Assembly: GCA_958439725.1 (NCBI GenBank)
Contig: CAUBWJ010000043.1
Span: 1 to 15,233 of the forward strand
Direction: 5' to 3'
DNA from: an uncultured Muribaculaceae bacterium
GTDB taxonomy: Bacteria; Bacteroidota; Bacteroidia; Bacteroidales; Muribaculaceae
DNA: 15,233 bases
The notes under the pieces were generated by a model. The model was given only the letters and a program-made list of their open reading frames with translations, ran no database searches and was not told where the DNA came from. Numbering within the stretch: the stretch's first letter is position 1; every line of letters starts with the position of its first letter. The translations under genes and the position numbers were made by a program. Below are positions 1 through 7,914 of this stretch, piece after piece.

Positions 1-55
1 TGTTGCCCCAGCGTTTGAGCTTGCGGGCTTTGCGGTATTCAAATGCTCTTCCCAT
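1..55 (-). CDS. YebC/PmpR-family regulator, N-terminal fragment cut by the window edge
   Basis: The minus strand reads ATG at 55 followed by 18 codons giving MGRAFEYRKARKLKRWGN before the window ends. This is the N-terminus I recognise from Bacteroidetes YebC/PmpR proteins, which begin MGRAFE(F/Y)RKARK..KRWGN. Family members are roughly 240 residues and bind DNA as transcription regulators or, in some members, act on translation of difficult peptides; which applies here cannot be told from 18 residues. The start lies 45 nt downstream of the pheT stop on the same strand with no terminator between them, so it is likely cotranscribed with pheT. Confidence 0.8.
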   Translation of the reverse strand, partial: MGRAFEYRKARKLKRWGN

Positions 56-100
56 TGTGAAGTAGTGTGTTGTTTATTGATTTATTGTTATTGATTTTCA

Positions 101-2575
101 TTAACGGAGCGTCGCGCCGGTCTTGGCGGCGAGCGAGCTTACTATTTTCTTCATCACGGCGTCGATCTGCTTGTCGTTAAGCGTGCGCTCGTCGTCCTGC
201 AGAGTCATTGTGATGGCGTAGGATTTCTTACCTGCCGGGAGCTTGTCGCCCTCGTAGACGTCGAAGAGGCTTACGGAGCGGAGAAGCTTGCGGTCGGCCT
301 CGCGCACGGCATTCTCAATCTGCTGCATGGTCACGGAGGTGTCCACAAGCAGCGCCAGGTCGCGTTTCACGGCCATGGTGCGCGGCAGCTGACGGTAGCT
401 CGTCTTGTGGCGTGAGGCTATCTGCACGAGCGTCTGCCAGTCGAATTCAGCGTAGCATACGGTCTGTTTTATATCGAAAGCGGCAAGGGTGGCCTTATCC
501 ACTATACCCATCTCGCCTATGGTATTGCCCGAACGGCCTGCGACCTTGAGCGAGGCGCTGAAAGGAGCGTCGGCGGTGGCGGCAGTCAGCTTTATCTCGG
601 CGGGATTGATGCCCATGCGCAGGAATATATTGGCCACGATCGCCTTGAGGTCGAACACGGTGGCTTCCTCGGCGGGATGCGCCCAACCGGCCTGACGCAT
701 GTCGCCGGTGAGCCACAGGGCCAGACGCGAGCCCTCCACAAAGGGAGCAAGCGGCGCCTCGGCGGTGGATTCCACACCGGGCTTGCGGCTGTAGACGTTG
801 CCGAACTCGTAGAACTTGAGATTGGCCGAACGGCGGTTGATATTGTAGGCTATCGATTCCAGACCGCCATAGAGAAGCGTCTGACGCATCACGCTCAGGT
901 CGGAGCTGAGCGGATTGAGCAGGCGCACGCAGCGGTCGGCGCTCCAGCGCGCATTGTCGGCATAGTAGCTTTCGGCCGTGAGCGAGTTGTTCATTATCTC
1001 ATTGAATCCGGTGGCGGTGAGCTGTTCGGAAATGAGGTTGCGAAGGGCGTTGTCGGCATCGGCGCGGCTCTCGTAGGAGAGCGAGGAGTGTACGGTGGTT
1101 GAAATCTCCACGTTGTTATAGCCGTAGATGCGGAGCACATCCTCCACAACGTCGCAGGGACGGGTCACGTCCACACGGTAGGTGGGCACGCGCAGATCCA
1201 TCACATCGTCAGCGGGACGTCCGGCAATCTCTATTTCGAGTGAGCGCAGAATGGAATCCACAGTCTCGCGGGGTATCTCTTTACCAATGAGTCCGTTCAT
1301 ATAGCTGTAGCTCAGCTCGACCTTGAACGGCTCCACAGGATGCGGATAGATGTCAACCGGCTCGCCGCACACCTCGCCGCCGGCCAGTTCCTTTATCAGG
1401 ATAGTGGCGAGCTTGAGGGCATACAGGGGCAGATTGGGGTCGGTGCCGCGCTCGTAGCGGAACGAGGCATCAGTGCTCAGGCCATGACGGCGTGCGGTGC
1501 GGCGCACACTCGTGGGGTTGAAGTAGGCGCTCTCAATGAACACGTCGGTGGTCTGCTCGGTCACTCCCGAATCAAGGCCGCCGAACACACCGGCTATGCA
1601 AAGAGGCTTGGTGGCCGAGCATATCATGAGGTCGGCCGCGGATAGCTTGCGCTCCACGCCGTCAAGAGTCACGAACGGAGTGCCTTCCGGGCAGTTGCGG
1701 ACCACTATCCGGCCTCCGTCTATGGTGTTGAGGTCGAAGCAGTGGAGAGGCTGACCTATGCCGTGGAGTATATAGTTGGTTATGTCCACGATATTGTTGA
1801 TGGGGTGCAGACCTATGGCCGTAAGATTCTTTTTGAGCCATTCGGGGCTTTCGGCCACCTTCACGCCGCGGATTGTGATGCCGCAGTAACGGGGAGCGGC
1901 CTCGTAGTTGTCAACCTGCACCTTTATGGCGTCGCCCGCGGGATTGTCAACATGGAAAGACTCCACATCCGGGCGCTTCAGCTGCGCGGGCTCTGCATGG
2001 CATGCCATCCAGGCGCTGAGGTCGCGCGCCACACCGAAGTGGGAGGCGGCGTCAATGCGGTTGGGAGTGAGGTCTACCTCCAGCACATAGTCGGAAGTCA
2101 GGCCGAAATAATCGGCCGCGGGTGTTCCGGGCTTTATGTCCTCCTCTATCACGATAATGCCGTCGTGGGAAGTGCCAACGCCTATTTCATCCTCGGCGCA
2201 GATCATACCCAGTGACTCCACACCGCGCATCTTAGATTTCTTTATCTTGAATTCCTTGTCGCCGTCATACAGGGTGGTGCCTATCGTTGCCACGACAACG
2301 GTCTGGCCGGCGGCCACATTGGGGGCGCCGCACACAATCTGCACCGGTTCGCCCTGTCCGAGGTCAACGGTTGTCACATGAAGGTGGTCACTGTCGGGAT
2401 GCTCCACACACGTAAGTACCTTACCTATAACGAGTCCCTTAAGGCCTCCTTTTATGCTCTCTACTTCCTCCACCGTACCGGTCTCGAGACCTATCGAGGT
2501 CAGCGCCCCGGCGAGTTCAGAGGGGGTAAGCTTGCAGTCAATATACTGTCTGAGCCAATTATATGATATATTCAT
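101..2575 (-). CDS. pheT: Phenylalanine--tRNA ligase beta subunit
   Basis: This is the 824-residue beta chain of the alpha2-beta2 cytoplasmic enzyme that charges tRNA-Phe; it carries tRNA-binding and editing functions and pairs with PheS, which is not in the window. Visible domains in order: the N-terminal MNISYNWLRQY start typical of the family, an EMAP/OB-like tRNA-binding domain at about 38-150 with HPDSDHLHV at 59-67, the B3/B4 editing region in the middle third, a B5 region with DVTRPCDVVEDVLRIYGY, and a C-terminal FDX-ACB anticodon-binding domain over roughly the last 95 residues (starting near RTMAVKRDLALL). The frame stays open upstream to 2674, but the ATG at 2575 is chosen because it gives the family N-terminus and because the predicted promoter (2609-2639) lies inside the longer reading. 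Length is normal for Bacteroidetes. YebC follows 45 nt downstream. Confidence 0.97.
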   Translation of the reverse strand: MNISYNWLRQYIDCKLTPSELAGALTSIGLETGTVEEVESIKGGLKGLVIGKVLTCVEHPDSDHLHVTTVDLGQGEPVQIVCGAPNVAAGQTVVVATIGTTLYDGDKEFKIKKSKMRGVESLGMICAEDEIGVGTSHDGIIVIEEDIKPGTPAADYFGLTSDYVLEVDLTPNRIDAASHFGVARDLSAWMACHAEPAQLKRPDVESFHVDNPAGDAIKVQVDNYEAAPRYCGITIRGVKVAESPEWLKKNLTAIGLHPINNIVDITNYILHGIGQPLHCFDLNTIDGGRIVVRNCPEGTPFVTLDGVERKLSAADLMICSATKPLCIAGVFGGLDSGVTEQTTDVFIESAYFNPTSVRRTARRHGLSTDASFRYERGTDPNLPLYALKLATILIKELAGGEVCGEPVDIYPHPVEPFKVELSYSYMNGLIGKEIPRETVDSILRSLEIEIAGRPADDVMDLRVPTYRVDVTRPCDVVEDVLRIYGYNNVEISTTVHSSLSYESRADADNALRNLISEQLTATGFNEIMNNSLTAESYYADNARWSADRCVRLLNPLSSDLSVMRQTLLYGGLESIAYNINRRSANLKFYEFGNVYSRKPGVESTAEAPLAPFVEGSRLALWLTGDMRQAGWAHPAEEATVFDLKAIVANIFLRMGINPAEIKLTAATADAPFSASLKVAGRSGNTIGEMGIVDKATLAAFDIKQTVCYAEFDWQTLVQIASRHKTSYRQLPRTMAVKRDLALLVDTSVTMQQIENAVREADRKLLRSVSLFDVYEGDKLPAGKKSYAITMTLQDDERTLNDKQIDAVMKKIVSSLAAKTGATLR

Positions 2576-2608
2576 AACTCTTTGAGCTTGTATTACAATA
2601 TAGCTCCG

Positions 2609-2639
2609 CAAAGTTACAAAACTCCCGCGGCTCTGCAAA
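2609..2639 (-). promoter_or_regulatory. Bacteroidota-type promoter for pheT
   Basis: On the minus strand a -33 TTTG (2636-2639) is followed after exactly 19 nt by TAACTTTG (2609-2616), a perfect TAnnTTTG -7 element, then C. Transcription would start near 2603, leaving a leader of about 28 nt before the ATG at 2575. A dyad GAGC...GCTC (2584-2606) with an inner TTGT/ACAA arm overlaps the predicted start of the RNA. Confidence 0.85.
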
Positions 2640-2764
2640 ATCAAAACAGACCCGCGCAACCGCCGTGCCAGCAAACCGTTTACCCGGAAGATACTGTCGC
2701 GAATTCTGCGGCGTCTGCGAGGAAGAAATATTTAGAGCATAATAGTCGCAGTTAAAGCTATTAT

Positions 2765-2780
2765 TACTATATTTGCAGTA
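2765..2780 (+). promoter_or_regulatory. Candidate HipB-like operator enclosing the -7 box
   Basis: TACT (2765-2768), 8 nt, AGTA (2777-2780) forms an inverted repeat with the same geometry as the E. coli HipB operator (TATCC-N8-GGATA). The 8-nt spacer contains most of the -7 element, so a dimer bound here would block the polymerase. An outer pair TAGTCG (2743-2748) and CGACTA (2796-2801) flanks it. Geometry and position are seen directly; the operator role is inference by analogy with autorepressing HipB proteins. Confidence 0.4.
2768..2775 (+). promoter_or_regulatory. -7 promoter element of the hipBA operon
   Basis: TATATTTG at 2768-2775 followed by C matches the Bacteroidota -7 consensus TAnnTTTG; the position expected for -33 (about 2745-2748, GTCG) matches poorly. 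A start near 2782 would give a leader of under 20 nt to the ATG at 2801. The weak -33 would fit a promoter kept low or controlled by a regulator. Confidence 0.55.
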
Positions 2781-2800
2781 TAACAGACGTAAATACGACT

Positions 2801-3160
2801 ATGGAAGAGAATATCTATATGTTGCCTGACGGTGAAATACGCCGTCGGATGGGACAAAAAATAAGACGTCTGCGACTCCGACAGAACTTCACTCAGGCGT
2901 CGCTCGCAGAACAGGCACAGGTCTCTCTGACGACATTAAAGAAAATCGAAAAAGGTGATATAAGCTATTTCGATTCCCTGATGCGTGTGCTTCGCGTTCT
3001 GGGCGAACTGGATGTGTTCTCGTCACTCATTAAGGAAGATGAGATGAGTCCCAATGAATATTTCGAGTTTGTCGAAGCAAGGAAGAAGAAGCAGCGCAAA
3101 CGCGCAAGCGGCAATAACAAGACCAACACACAACCTAATACCGAGGAATCAGAATGGTAG
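2801..3160 (+). CDS. hipB: HipB-like XRE-family antitoxin/repressor
   Basis: This 119-residue protein has an XRE/Cro helix-turn-helix over about residues 16-72, with the classic sequence QNFTQASLAEQAQVSLTTLK followed by a KIEKGD turn. In hipBA systems the small partner represses the operon by DNA binding and neutralises the HipA kinase. The C-terminal 30 or so residues are highly basic and polar (KKKQRKR) and look disordered, longer than the short tail of E. coli HipB. The start at 2801 follows a plausible -7 box closely; an in-frame ATG at 2819 would also keep the whole HTH. The last codons overlap hipA by 7 bp, so the two proteins are translationally linked. Antitoxin function is inferred from the domain and the partner gene. 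Confidence 0.85.
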   Translation: MEENIYMLPDGEIRRRMGQKIRRLRLRQNFTQASLAEQAQVSLTTLKKIEKGDISYFDSLMRVLRVLGELDVFSSLIKEDEMSPNEYFEFVEARKKKQRKRASGNNKTNTQPNTEESEW

Positions 3161-4434
3161 ATATAGCAAGAGTAAACCTGTATGGTCAACCCGTCGGTAC
3201 ATTCCGATGGGACAGCAACCGCCAGCTGGCACATTTCGAGTATGCCGACAGCTTCATCGGCAAAGGTCTTGAACCCTCGCCGCTTCTGATGCCTGTGCGT
3301 CAGGGAAGGGTGTATTCATTCTCCGACATAGGTCGTGAGACGTTCAAGGGACTTCCCGGTATGCTTGCTGATTCATTGCCCGATACTTACGGACGAGCAT
3401 TGTTCGACCGCTGGCTTGCGCTGACCGGGCGTAGCAGCGGTAACACTGTGGAGACGTTATGTTTCCTCGGTAAACGCTGTATGGGAGCGTTGGAATTTGA
3501 ACCGGCCATGGATGCGCCCTATGGTCCCGATGTAAGAATAGAACTTGATTCCCTTGTTGAAGTGGCAAGTGAGGCACTGTCGGAAAAGGAAGAATTCGGA
3601 GCTAATCTTGAAGAGGACAAGAAGGCGGCAATAGCCGAAATAGTGCGCCTTGGCACATCTGCCGGAGGACAGAGGGCGAAAGCCATCATAGCCTACAATC
3701 CATCGACCGGGGAAGTTCGTTCAGGACAGATTGAAGCTCCGGAAGGCTTTGACTATTATCTGATAAAACTCGACGGTGTAACAGCTGAAGCCGGATTCAG
3801 GGAAACGCAGAATTTCGGCCGACTGGAATACTCTTTCTATCGGCTTGTAAAGGAATGCGGCATAGAAATGTCGGATTGCAGTCTGATAGAAGAGAATGGA
3901 CGCGCCCATTTTCTCACCAAGCGTTTTGACCGTCAGAATGGTGAGAAAATTCACATGCAGACACTCTGCGGCATAGCGCACTATGATTATCGTAATCCCC
4001 GTTCATACTCTTACGAGCAGGCGTTCAACGTGATGAGGGCATTGAGACTGCCATACTCACAGGCGCAGGAAATGTTTCGTCGTATGGTATTCAATGTTGT
4101 AATCCGCAATCAGGATGACCACACAAAAAACATATCCTTCCTTATGGACAGACAAGGGAAATGGACTCTTTCGCCGGCATACGACATGGGATTTGCCTAT
4201 AATCCGAAGGGTGGATGGACAGCACAGCACCAGATGTCAATAAACGGGAAATTTGACGACATAACCCGCCAAGATCTTTTGGAATTTGCGAAACGCAACA
4301 ATATAAAGGAGGCCGCTGAAATAATCGACCGCATCACCGAAGTGTCTTCACGCTGGCCACTCATAGCAAGGGAATGTGAAGTTTCCAAGTCCATGATAGA
4401 TGCAATAGTGCCCCAGCTGAAGCTCTCCATATAA
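3154..4434 (+). CDS. hipA: HipA-family serine/threonine kinase toxin
   Basis: This 426-residue protein matches full-length HipA (E. coli HipA is 440). An N-terminal HipA couple domain (about 1-115, with GLPGMLADSLPD) is followed by the HipA kinase fold. Visible motifs: GTSAGGQRAKA at 167-177, the glycine-rich ATP loop with T168/S169 where E. coli has the autophosphorylated Ser150; K205 in YLIKLDG; the catalytic loop NQDDHTKN at 319-326; and the metal-binding DMG at 344-346. All catalytic residues are present, so the kinase appears active. Characterised HipA proteins phosphorylate aminoacyl-tRNA synthetases such as GltX and so stop translation; the target here is unknown. The ATG at 3154 has GAGGA 6 nt upstream and overlaps hipB by 7 bp. 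The gene ends 16 bp from the convergent beta-helix gene. Confidence 0.93.
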   Translation: MVDIARVNLYGQPVGTFRWDSNRQLAHFEYADSFIGKGLEPSPLLMPVRQGRVYSFSDIGRETFKGLPGMLADSLPDTYGRALFDRWLALTGRSSGNTVETLCFLGKRCMGALEFEPAMDAPYGPDVRIELDSLVEVASEALSEKEEFGANLEEDKKAAIAEIVRLGTSAGGQRAKAIIAYNPSTGEVRSGQIEAPEGFDYYLIKLDGVTAEAGFRETQNFGRLEYSFYRLVKECGIEMSDCSLIEENGRAHFLTKRFDRQNGEKIHMQTLCGIAHYDYRNPRSYSYEQAFNVMRALRLPYSQAQEMFRRMVFNVVIRNQDDHTKNISFLMDRQGKWTLSPAYDMGFAYNPKGGWTAQHQMSINGKFDDITRQDLLEFAKRNNIKEAAEIIDRITEVSSRWPLIARECEVSKSMIDAIVPQLKLSI

Positions 4435-4450
4435 TGACAACCTCGCGCCG

Positions 4451-6832
4451 TCAGTTTTTCGGGCAATCGACGGTGATGGTTTCGGCTTTCTGATTGCGGA
4501 AGCGCACTACCGGCACCCGGTCGGAGGTCGCCTCGTCGATAAGTTTACGCAGATCGGCTGTATTTTTCACAACAGTGTTGTCAAATTCAAGTATCACATC
4601 GTTGGGACGGAGATCGATGTAATGATTGCTGGTGGCGGTCACAAGCACGCCGCTCACCGATGCTATTCCGGTTGCAGAGCGCTCTCCTTCGGTTGTGATG
4701 CTCTTGAATCTCACGCCATTCCACAGAAACGGCTGTCCGTCGTCCACATCGGCTGACTGTCCGGGCCGATGATATTCCGGAAGCTGTGGCCCGGAGGCAA
4801 GGGAGCGCAGAGGTTCATGCATCACTCCGAAACTATCCATGGGAAAATTCACGAAACCTACGGCAAGCGCCTTCGAGCCGGGCTTCACGCGATAATCGCC
4901 CGTAGCCGGGTTGACGAACATAGGATCACCGGCGATGGAATGCAAGTCGGTGCCGTTGGCGCGTGCGGCCTCCAGTCCGGCTTCCGATGCGAAGAAGTTA
5001 CTGTCAACCCTTTCACCCCAGTCTGTTATGCCTATGGGCTGATAAGGCTCGACAACTATATTATGAGTAAACTCGTCGCCGCTGCCGCGGAACCACACAT
5101 GGGGATGGAAACTGTTGTTGACAATCACATTGTTCTCCACCCGGCGTCCGAAACCCTCGCGGAGCTTCAAGCCGCCATTGAGGCAGAGATTATTGTAAAT
5201 ATGGTAATTGGACGAACCGTCGTCAAGGTCTATATCCCAGCCGTGGTCGCAACGCCAGCGGTTGTTGCGTATCACTGTGGGACGAACGGCATCCAGACGC
5301 CAAGCGTCGGGGTGCGCGGCCATCAGGCTATCCATCGCACTGCGGTCGGGGTGCCAGAAGCGGTCGCGGCCCCACGAGTTGAAAGAACCGTGGTCGCCTG
5401 TCTCACGCACGGTCTCGAACACATCGTTCCATTCTATCACGTGGCCGCCCCATGTTCCCTCGCTGATGTTGATGCCGGCTCGCGGAAGGCGGTAAATACT
5501 ATTGTGGCACACGGTTATGTCGCTCGACATCGAAATCTGTATGCCTGCGCCCTGTTTCTCCACCTCGCCGATTGAGTGGATAAGGTTGTCGGTAACGTCG
5601 CAGAAGGCAGGATAGTCGTCGCCGCACGGGCCGGAAGTCTTGTCTATGGAGATCCACGGCTGCCTCTCGTTGTATTCAAACAAAGGGGAACGCACTGACT
5701 CGGGACGGCCGACGAAGCACACCGCGCTCGCACCGATACGCTCTATATGGTTACGCCTCACAGAATCATGGCGGTTATAGCCGGAGAAAAACACGGCGTT
5801 GCCGCCTATGTCGCGTATATGGCAATCGGTGAGCGAGCAGTTCTCAGTGTTCTCGAACATCACCGCGCCTCCGCGATATATCTTCCAGTCGCTGCGCAGC
5901 AGAGGCTCGGAGGTTTTCAGAAATGTCCTCACCGTGCCGTCGAGTTCGAGATTTGTGATAGCCACATATCTCACCGGGTTGTTCTTCTCGCCGCGGAGAA
6001 TTATCAGCGACTCGGCCTGCGGGGTTTCTACGAGCGCCCGCGACATGTCTTCCCCCTCGCGGGGCATATAGTACAGACGCGATGCATTCCGGTCGAAATA
6101 CCATTCGCCGGGAGCGTCAAGCTCCTCGAATATGTTCTCGACCATACGGTAACGGGGGTGCATTCCGGCCATGCGGTTGTTCTGGAATCCGGCACCGAGT
6201 TTCAGCGTGCCGTCGGGATTCTTGCCCTCGATTGTGTACTGGTAGCCACCCCACTCCGAGGAATGCATGGCGTGGACATATCCCCCCGCAGGATTTTTCC
6301 AGCGGGCCACACGCTCAGGCGCGATAGCATCGGGCGCATATCCTTCGAAGATAGCCACCTCCGGATTGCGGTCGGGGTAACGGGTCATCGGCTCGGAAAC
6401 GCCGTTGACAAACAACCTGTCGAACAGCAGCCCCGCGGCATCCGGAACGTCCGTGACTATGATGCCGTTGCCGCTGTCGGTCCAATTGCACTCAATCACC
6501 GCACACGAACTTATCTCCGCCTTCTCGCCGGGATAAGAGGTAACTGTCACGGGGCATTCCTCAGTCCCGGAATAGCGCGGCCCGATTTCCAAGGGAGAAG
6601 TCAGCCTGTGATTACCCGCGCGGAGATAAACCGTCACGGGCCGCTTGCCGCACTCATCGGCAGCAAGCTCAAACGCACGATTAAGCGTGGCAACCGGTTT
6701 CGCCTCACTTCCGGCTGCCTTGTCATTGCCTTCAACAGCCACAAATATTTCAACCTTATCTGACTTCACCGGGCGCGCCGACACGATGCCGCACGTCAGC
6801 CAGAAGATTAAGAATAGAACCGTTTTTCCCAT
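4451..6832 (-). CDS. Secreted parallel beta-helix protein with C-terminal PDZ domain, GH141-like
   Basis: A 793-residue protein with a signal peptide (about 1-19, hydrophobic run then SAR), so it is exported. Residues 28-60 (IFVAVEGNDKAAGSEAKP) are the usual opening of right-handed parallel beta-helix carbohydrate-active proteins, followed by many helix turns with N-rich bends between about 280 and 600. Acid-rich motifs include TGDHGSFNSWGRDR near 478-491 and DIDLDDGSSN near 533-542, which resemble the GH141 (fucosidase/xylanase) group; I cannot confirm the family. The tail from about 705 to 789 (LRPNDVILEFDN, then TADLRKLIDEA) is a PDZ fold of the DegQ/CtpA type. A role in glycan breakdown in the periplasm or at the surface is an inference. 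It has its own promoter and no SusC/D partners in the window. Confidence 0.8.
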   Translation of the reverse strand: MGKTVLFLIFWLTCGIVSARPVKSDKVEIFVAVEGNDKAAGSEAKPVATLNRAFELAADECGKRPVTVYLRAGNHRLTSPLEIGPRYSGTEECPVTVTSYPGEKAEISSCAVIECNWTDSGNGIIVTDVPDAAGLLFDRLFVNGVSEPMTRYPDRNPEVAIFEGYAPDAIAPERVARWKNPAGGYVHAMHSSEWGGYQYTIEGKNPDGTLKLGAGFQNNRMAGMHPRYRMVENIFEELDAPGEWYFDRNASRLYYMPREGEDMSRALVETPQAESLIILRGEKNNPVRYVAITNLELDGTVRTFLKTSEPLLRSDWKIYRGGAVMFENTENCSLTDCHIRDIGGNAVFFSGYNRHDSVRRNHIERIGASAVCFVGRPESVRSPLFEYNERQPWISIDKTSGPCGDDYPAFCDVTDNLIHSIGEVEKQGAGIQISMSSDITVCHNSIYRLPRAGINISEGTWGGHVIEWNDVFETVRETGDHGSFNSWGRDRFWHPDRSAMDSLMAAHPDAWRLDAVRPTVIRNNRWRCDHGWDIDLDDGSSNYHIYNNLCLNGGLKLREGFGRRVENNVIVNNSFHPHVWFRGSGDEFTHNIVVEPYQPIGITDWGERVDSNFFASEAGLEAARANGTDLHSIAGDPMFVNPATGDYRVKPGSKALAVGFVNFPMDSFGVMHEPLRSLASGPQLPEYHRPGQSADVDDGQPFLWNGVRFKSITTEGERSATGIASVSGVLVTATSNHYIDLRPNDVILEFDNTVVKNTADLRKLIDEATSDRVPVVRFRNQKAETITVDCPKN

Positions 6833-6846
6833 ATTTTATTTTTCTG

Positions 6847-6877
6847 CAAATTTACTAACCGCAAGACTCCTATGAAA
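6847..6877 (-). promoter_or_regulatory. Promoter of the beta-helix/PDZ gene
   Basis: The minus strand carries TAAATTTG followed by C (6847-6854) with TTTC (6874-6877) 19 nt upstream, one mismatch from the -33 TTTG. The start would fall around 6840, giving a very short leader before the ATG at 6832. Confidence 0.6.
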
Positions 6878-6956
6878 TAGAAAAACCGCTATATCAATGG
6901 ATAATTTTACCATGAGCTTCCTGCATCCGGAACCCACAGAATCTGATTGCCGGAAA

Positions 6957-7532
6957 TTACCTTATATTGAGTATTTTGTGGATCTGGAGCGAGAGCTTCC
7001 ATTCGGGATGGACCTTGATGAAATTGATACACCCGGCGAGAATTTCCGCGTTTCGTCGGGGATTTCCGACATCACACGGCTGGAGATAATACACCTCGGC
7101 CCTGACTGAACGGAAGAGGCTGAGAATCTTCTCCTCGGATTCCCTGCCTTCATAAACGTATTTTATTTCCTGCACCTCGTCGTAGATTATAGGCTTATAT
7201 TTCGGGGAGCAGGTAATCCAGTCCACATTATCAGGAAGCCTCTTAACGCCGTTTGTCTCTGCCTGCACAAAATAGCCATGCTGATGCAGGCGCTCCACAA
7301 AATCCCGGTCGAGTTGAAGAGACGGTTCACCGCCGGTGATTACGATATGCCTCGAAGGATATTTCAGAATCTCCCCGATGATCTCATCGGGTTCCATCTC
7401 CACCCCAGCCTCATGGCTTGTATCGCAGAACGGGCATTTGAGATTGCATCCCGAGAGGCGCAGGAAAACAGCAGGAGTGCCCGTGAACCGCCCCTCTCCC
7501 TGCAATGAATAGAAGATTTCGTTTACCCTCAT
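6957..7532 (-). CDS. queE: 7-carboxy-7-deazaguanine synthase (radical SAM)
   Basis: This 191-residue radical SAM enzyme converts 6-carboxy-5,6,7,8-tetrahydropterin to 7-carboxy-7-deazaguanine in the pathway to preQ0 and queuosine. The N-terminus MRVNEIFYSLQGEGRFTG is characteristic. The [4Fe-4S] cluster motif CNLKCPFC gives C29, C33 and C36 (CxxxCxxC), and the SAM-binding TGGEPSLQ follows at about 85-92. Length is within the normal compact range. The start is fixed by a 4-bp ATGA overlap with queD and by a strong GGAGG (7540-7544) 7 nt upstream, unusual for this phylum, so QueE is probably translationally coupled to QueD. QueC and QueF, needed for later steps, are not in the window. Confidence 0.95.
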   Translation of the reverse strand: MRVNEIFYSLQGEGRFTGTPAVFLRLSGCNLKCPFCDTSHEAGVEMEPDEIIGEILKYPSRHIVITGGEPSLQLDRDFVERLHQHGYFVQAETNGVKRLPDNVDWITCSPKYKPIIYDEVQEIKYVYEGRESEEKILSLFRSVRAEVYYLQPCDVGNPRRNAEILAGCINFIKVHPEWKLSLQIHKILNIR

Positions 7533-7882
7533 ATATCCCCCTCCGCGGCATTATCATCTACATAGACGGCGATGTTGCCCTCCGACTCCTGAACCATGGC
7601 TTTATAGCATTCGGGAATCTGTTCGGTGACCCATCGGGCTATATTCTCGGCAGTGGGGTTGAACGGCAGCACATCGTTGAGATGCTTGTGGTCAAGAACC
7701 GAATGGATTCTATCTTTGATATGTTTGAAATCGCACACCATTCCGTCGGCATTGAGCTCGCGGGCTTTGCAATAGACGGTGATAATCCAGTTGTGGCCGT
7801 GAGTATTGCAACACTTGCTTTCGTATGAGAGATTGAGGCGATGGGACCCCGACACCTCTATCCGTTTTGAGACGTAATACAT
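7529..7882 (-). CDS. queD: 6-carboxy-5,6,7,8-tetrahydropterin synthase
   Basis: This 117-residue protein of the PTPS/QueD family converts dihydroneopterin triphosphate to 6-carboxytetrahydropterin, the substrate of QueE encoded next to it. Zinc ligands are visible as H14 (SGSHRL) and H28/H30 (NTHGHNW), and the catalytic cysteine of the C-x3-HGH motif is C24. Asp64/His65 in VLDHKHLND and Glu79 in PTAEN complete the active site pattern. Length and motifs fit QueD rather than eukaryotic PTPS. An AAGGA (7890-7894) sits 7 nt before the ATG. The gene is first in a two-gene operon and overlaps queE by 4 bp. Confidence 0.95.
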   Translation of the reverse strand: MYYVSKRIEVSGSHRLNLSYESKCCNTHGHNWIITVYCKARELNADGMVCDFKHIKDRIHSVLDHKHLNDVLPFNPTAENIARWVTEQIPECYKAMVQESEGNIAVYVDDNAAEGDI

Positions 7883-7914
7883 TCGCGTTTCCTTATTAGT
7901 GTTAATAGAATATC

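Noticed and set aside
677..2215. Several plus-strand open frames inside pheT
   Set aside because: Antisense shadows of a clearly recognised housekeeping gene, without plausible proteins.
5747..6763. Long plus-strand open frame (338 codons) opposite the beta-helix gene, with a second of 268 codons at 4769-5575
   Set aside because: They lie wholly antisense to a gene with a signal peptide, known-type domains and promoter; the translations show no domain or membrane pattern and have no promoter. Long antisense frames are common in GC-rich coding DNA.
6897..7109. Plus-strand frame of 70 codons between the beta-helix gene and queE
   Set aside because: Mostly overlaps queE antisense and the beta-helix promoter region; no supporting signal.
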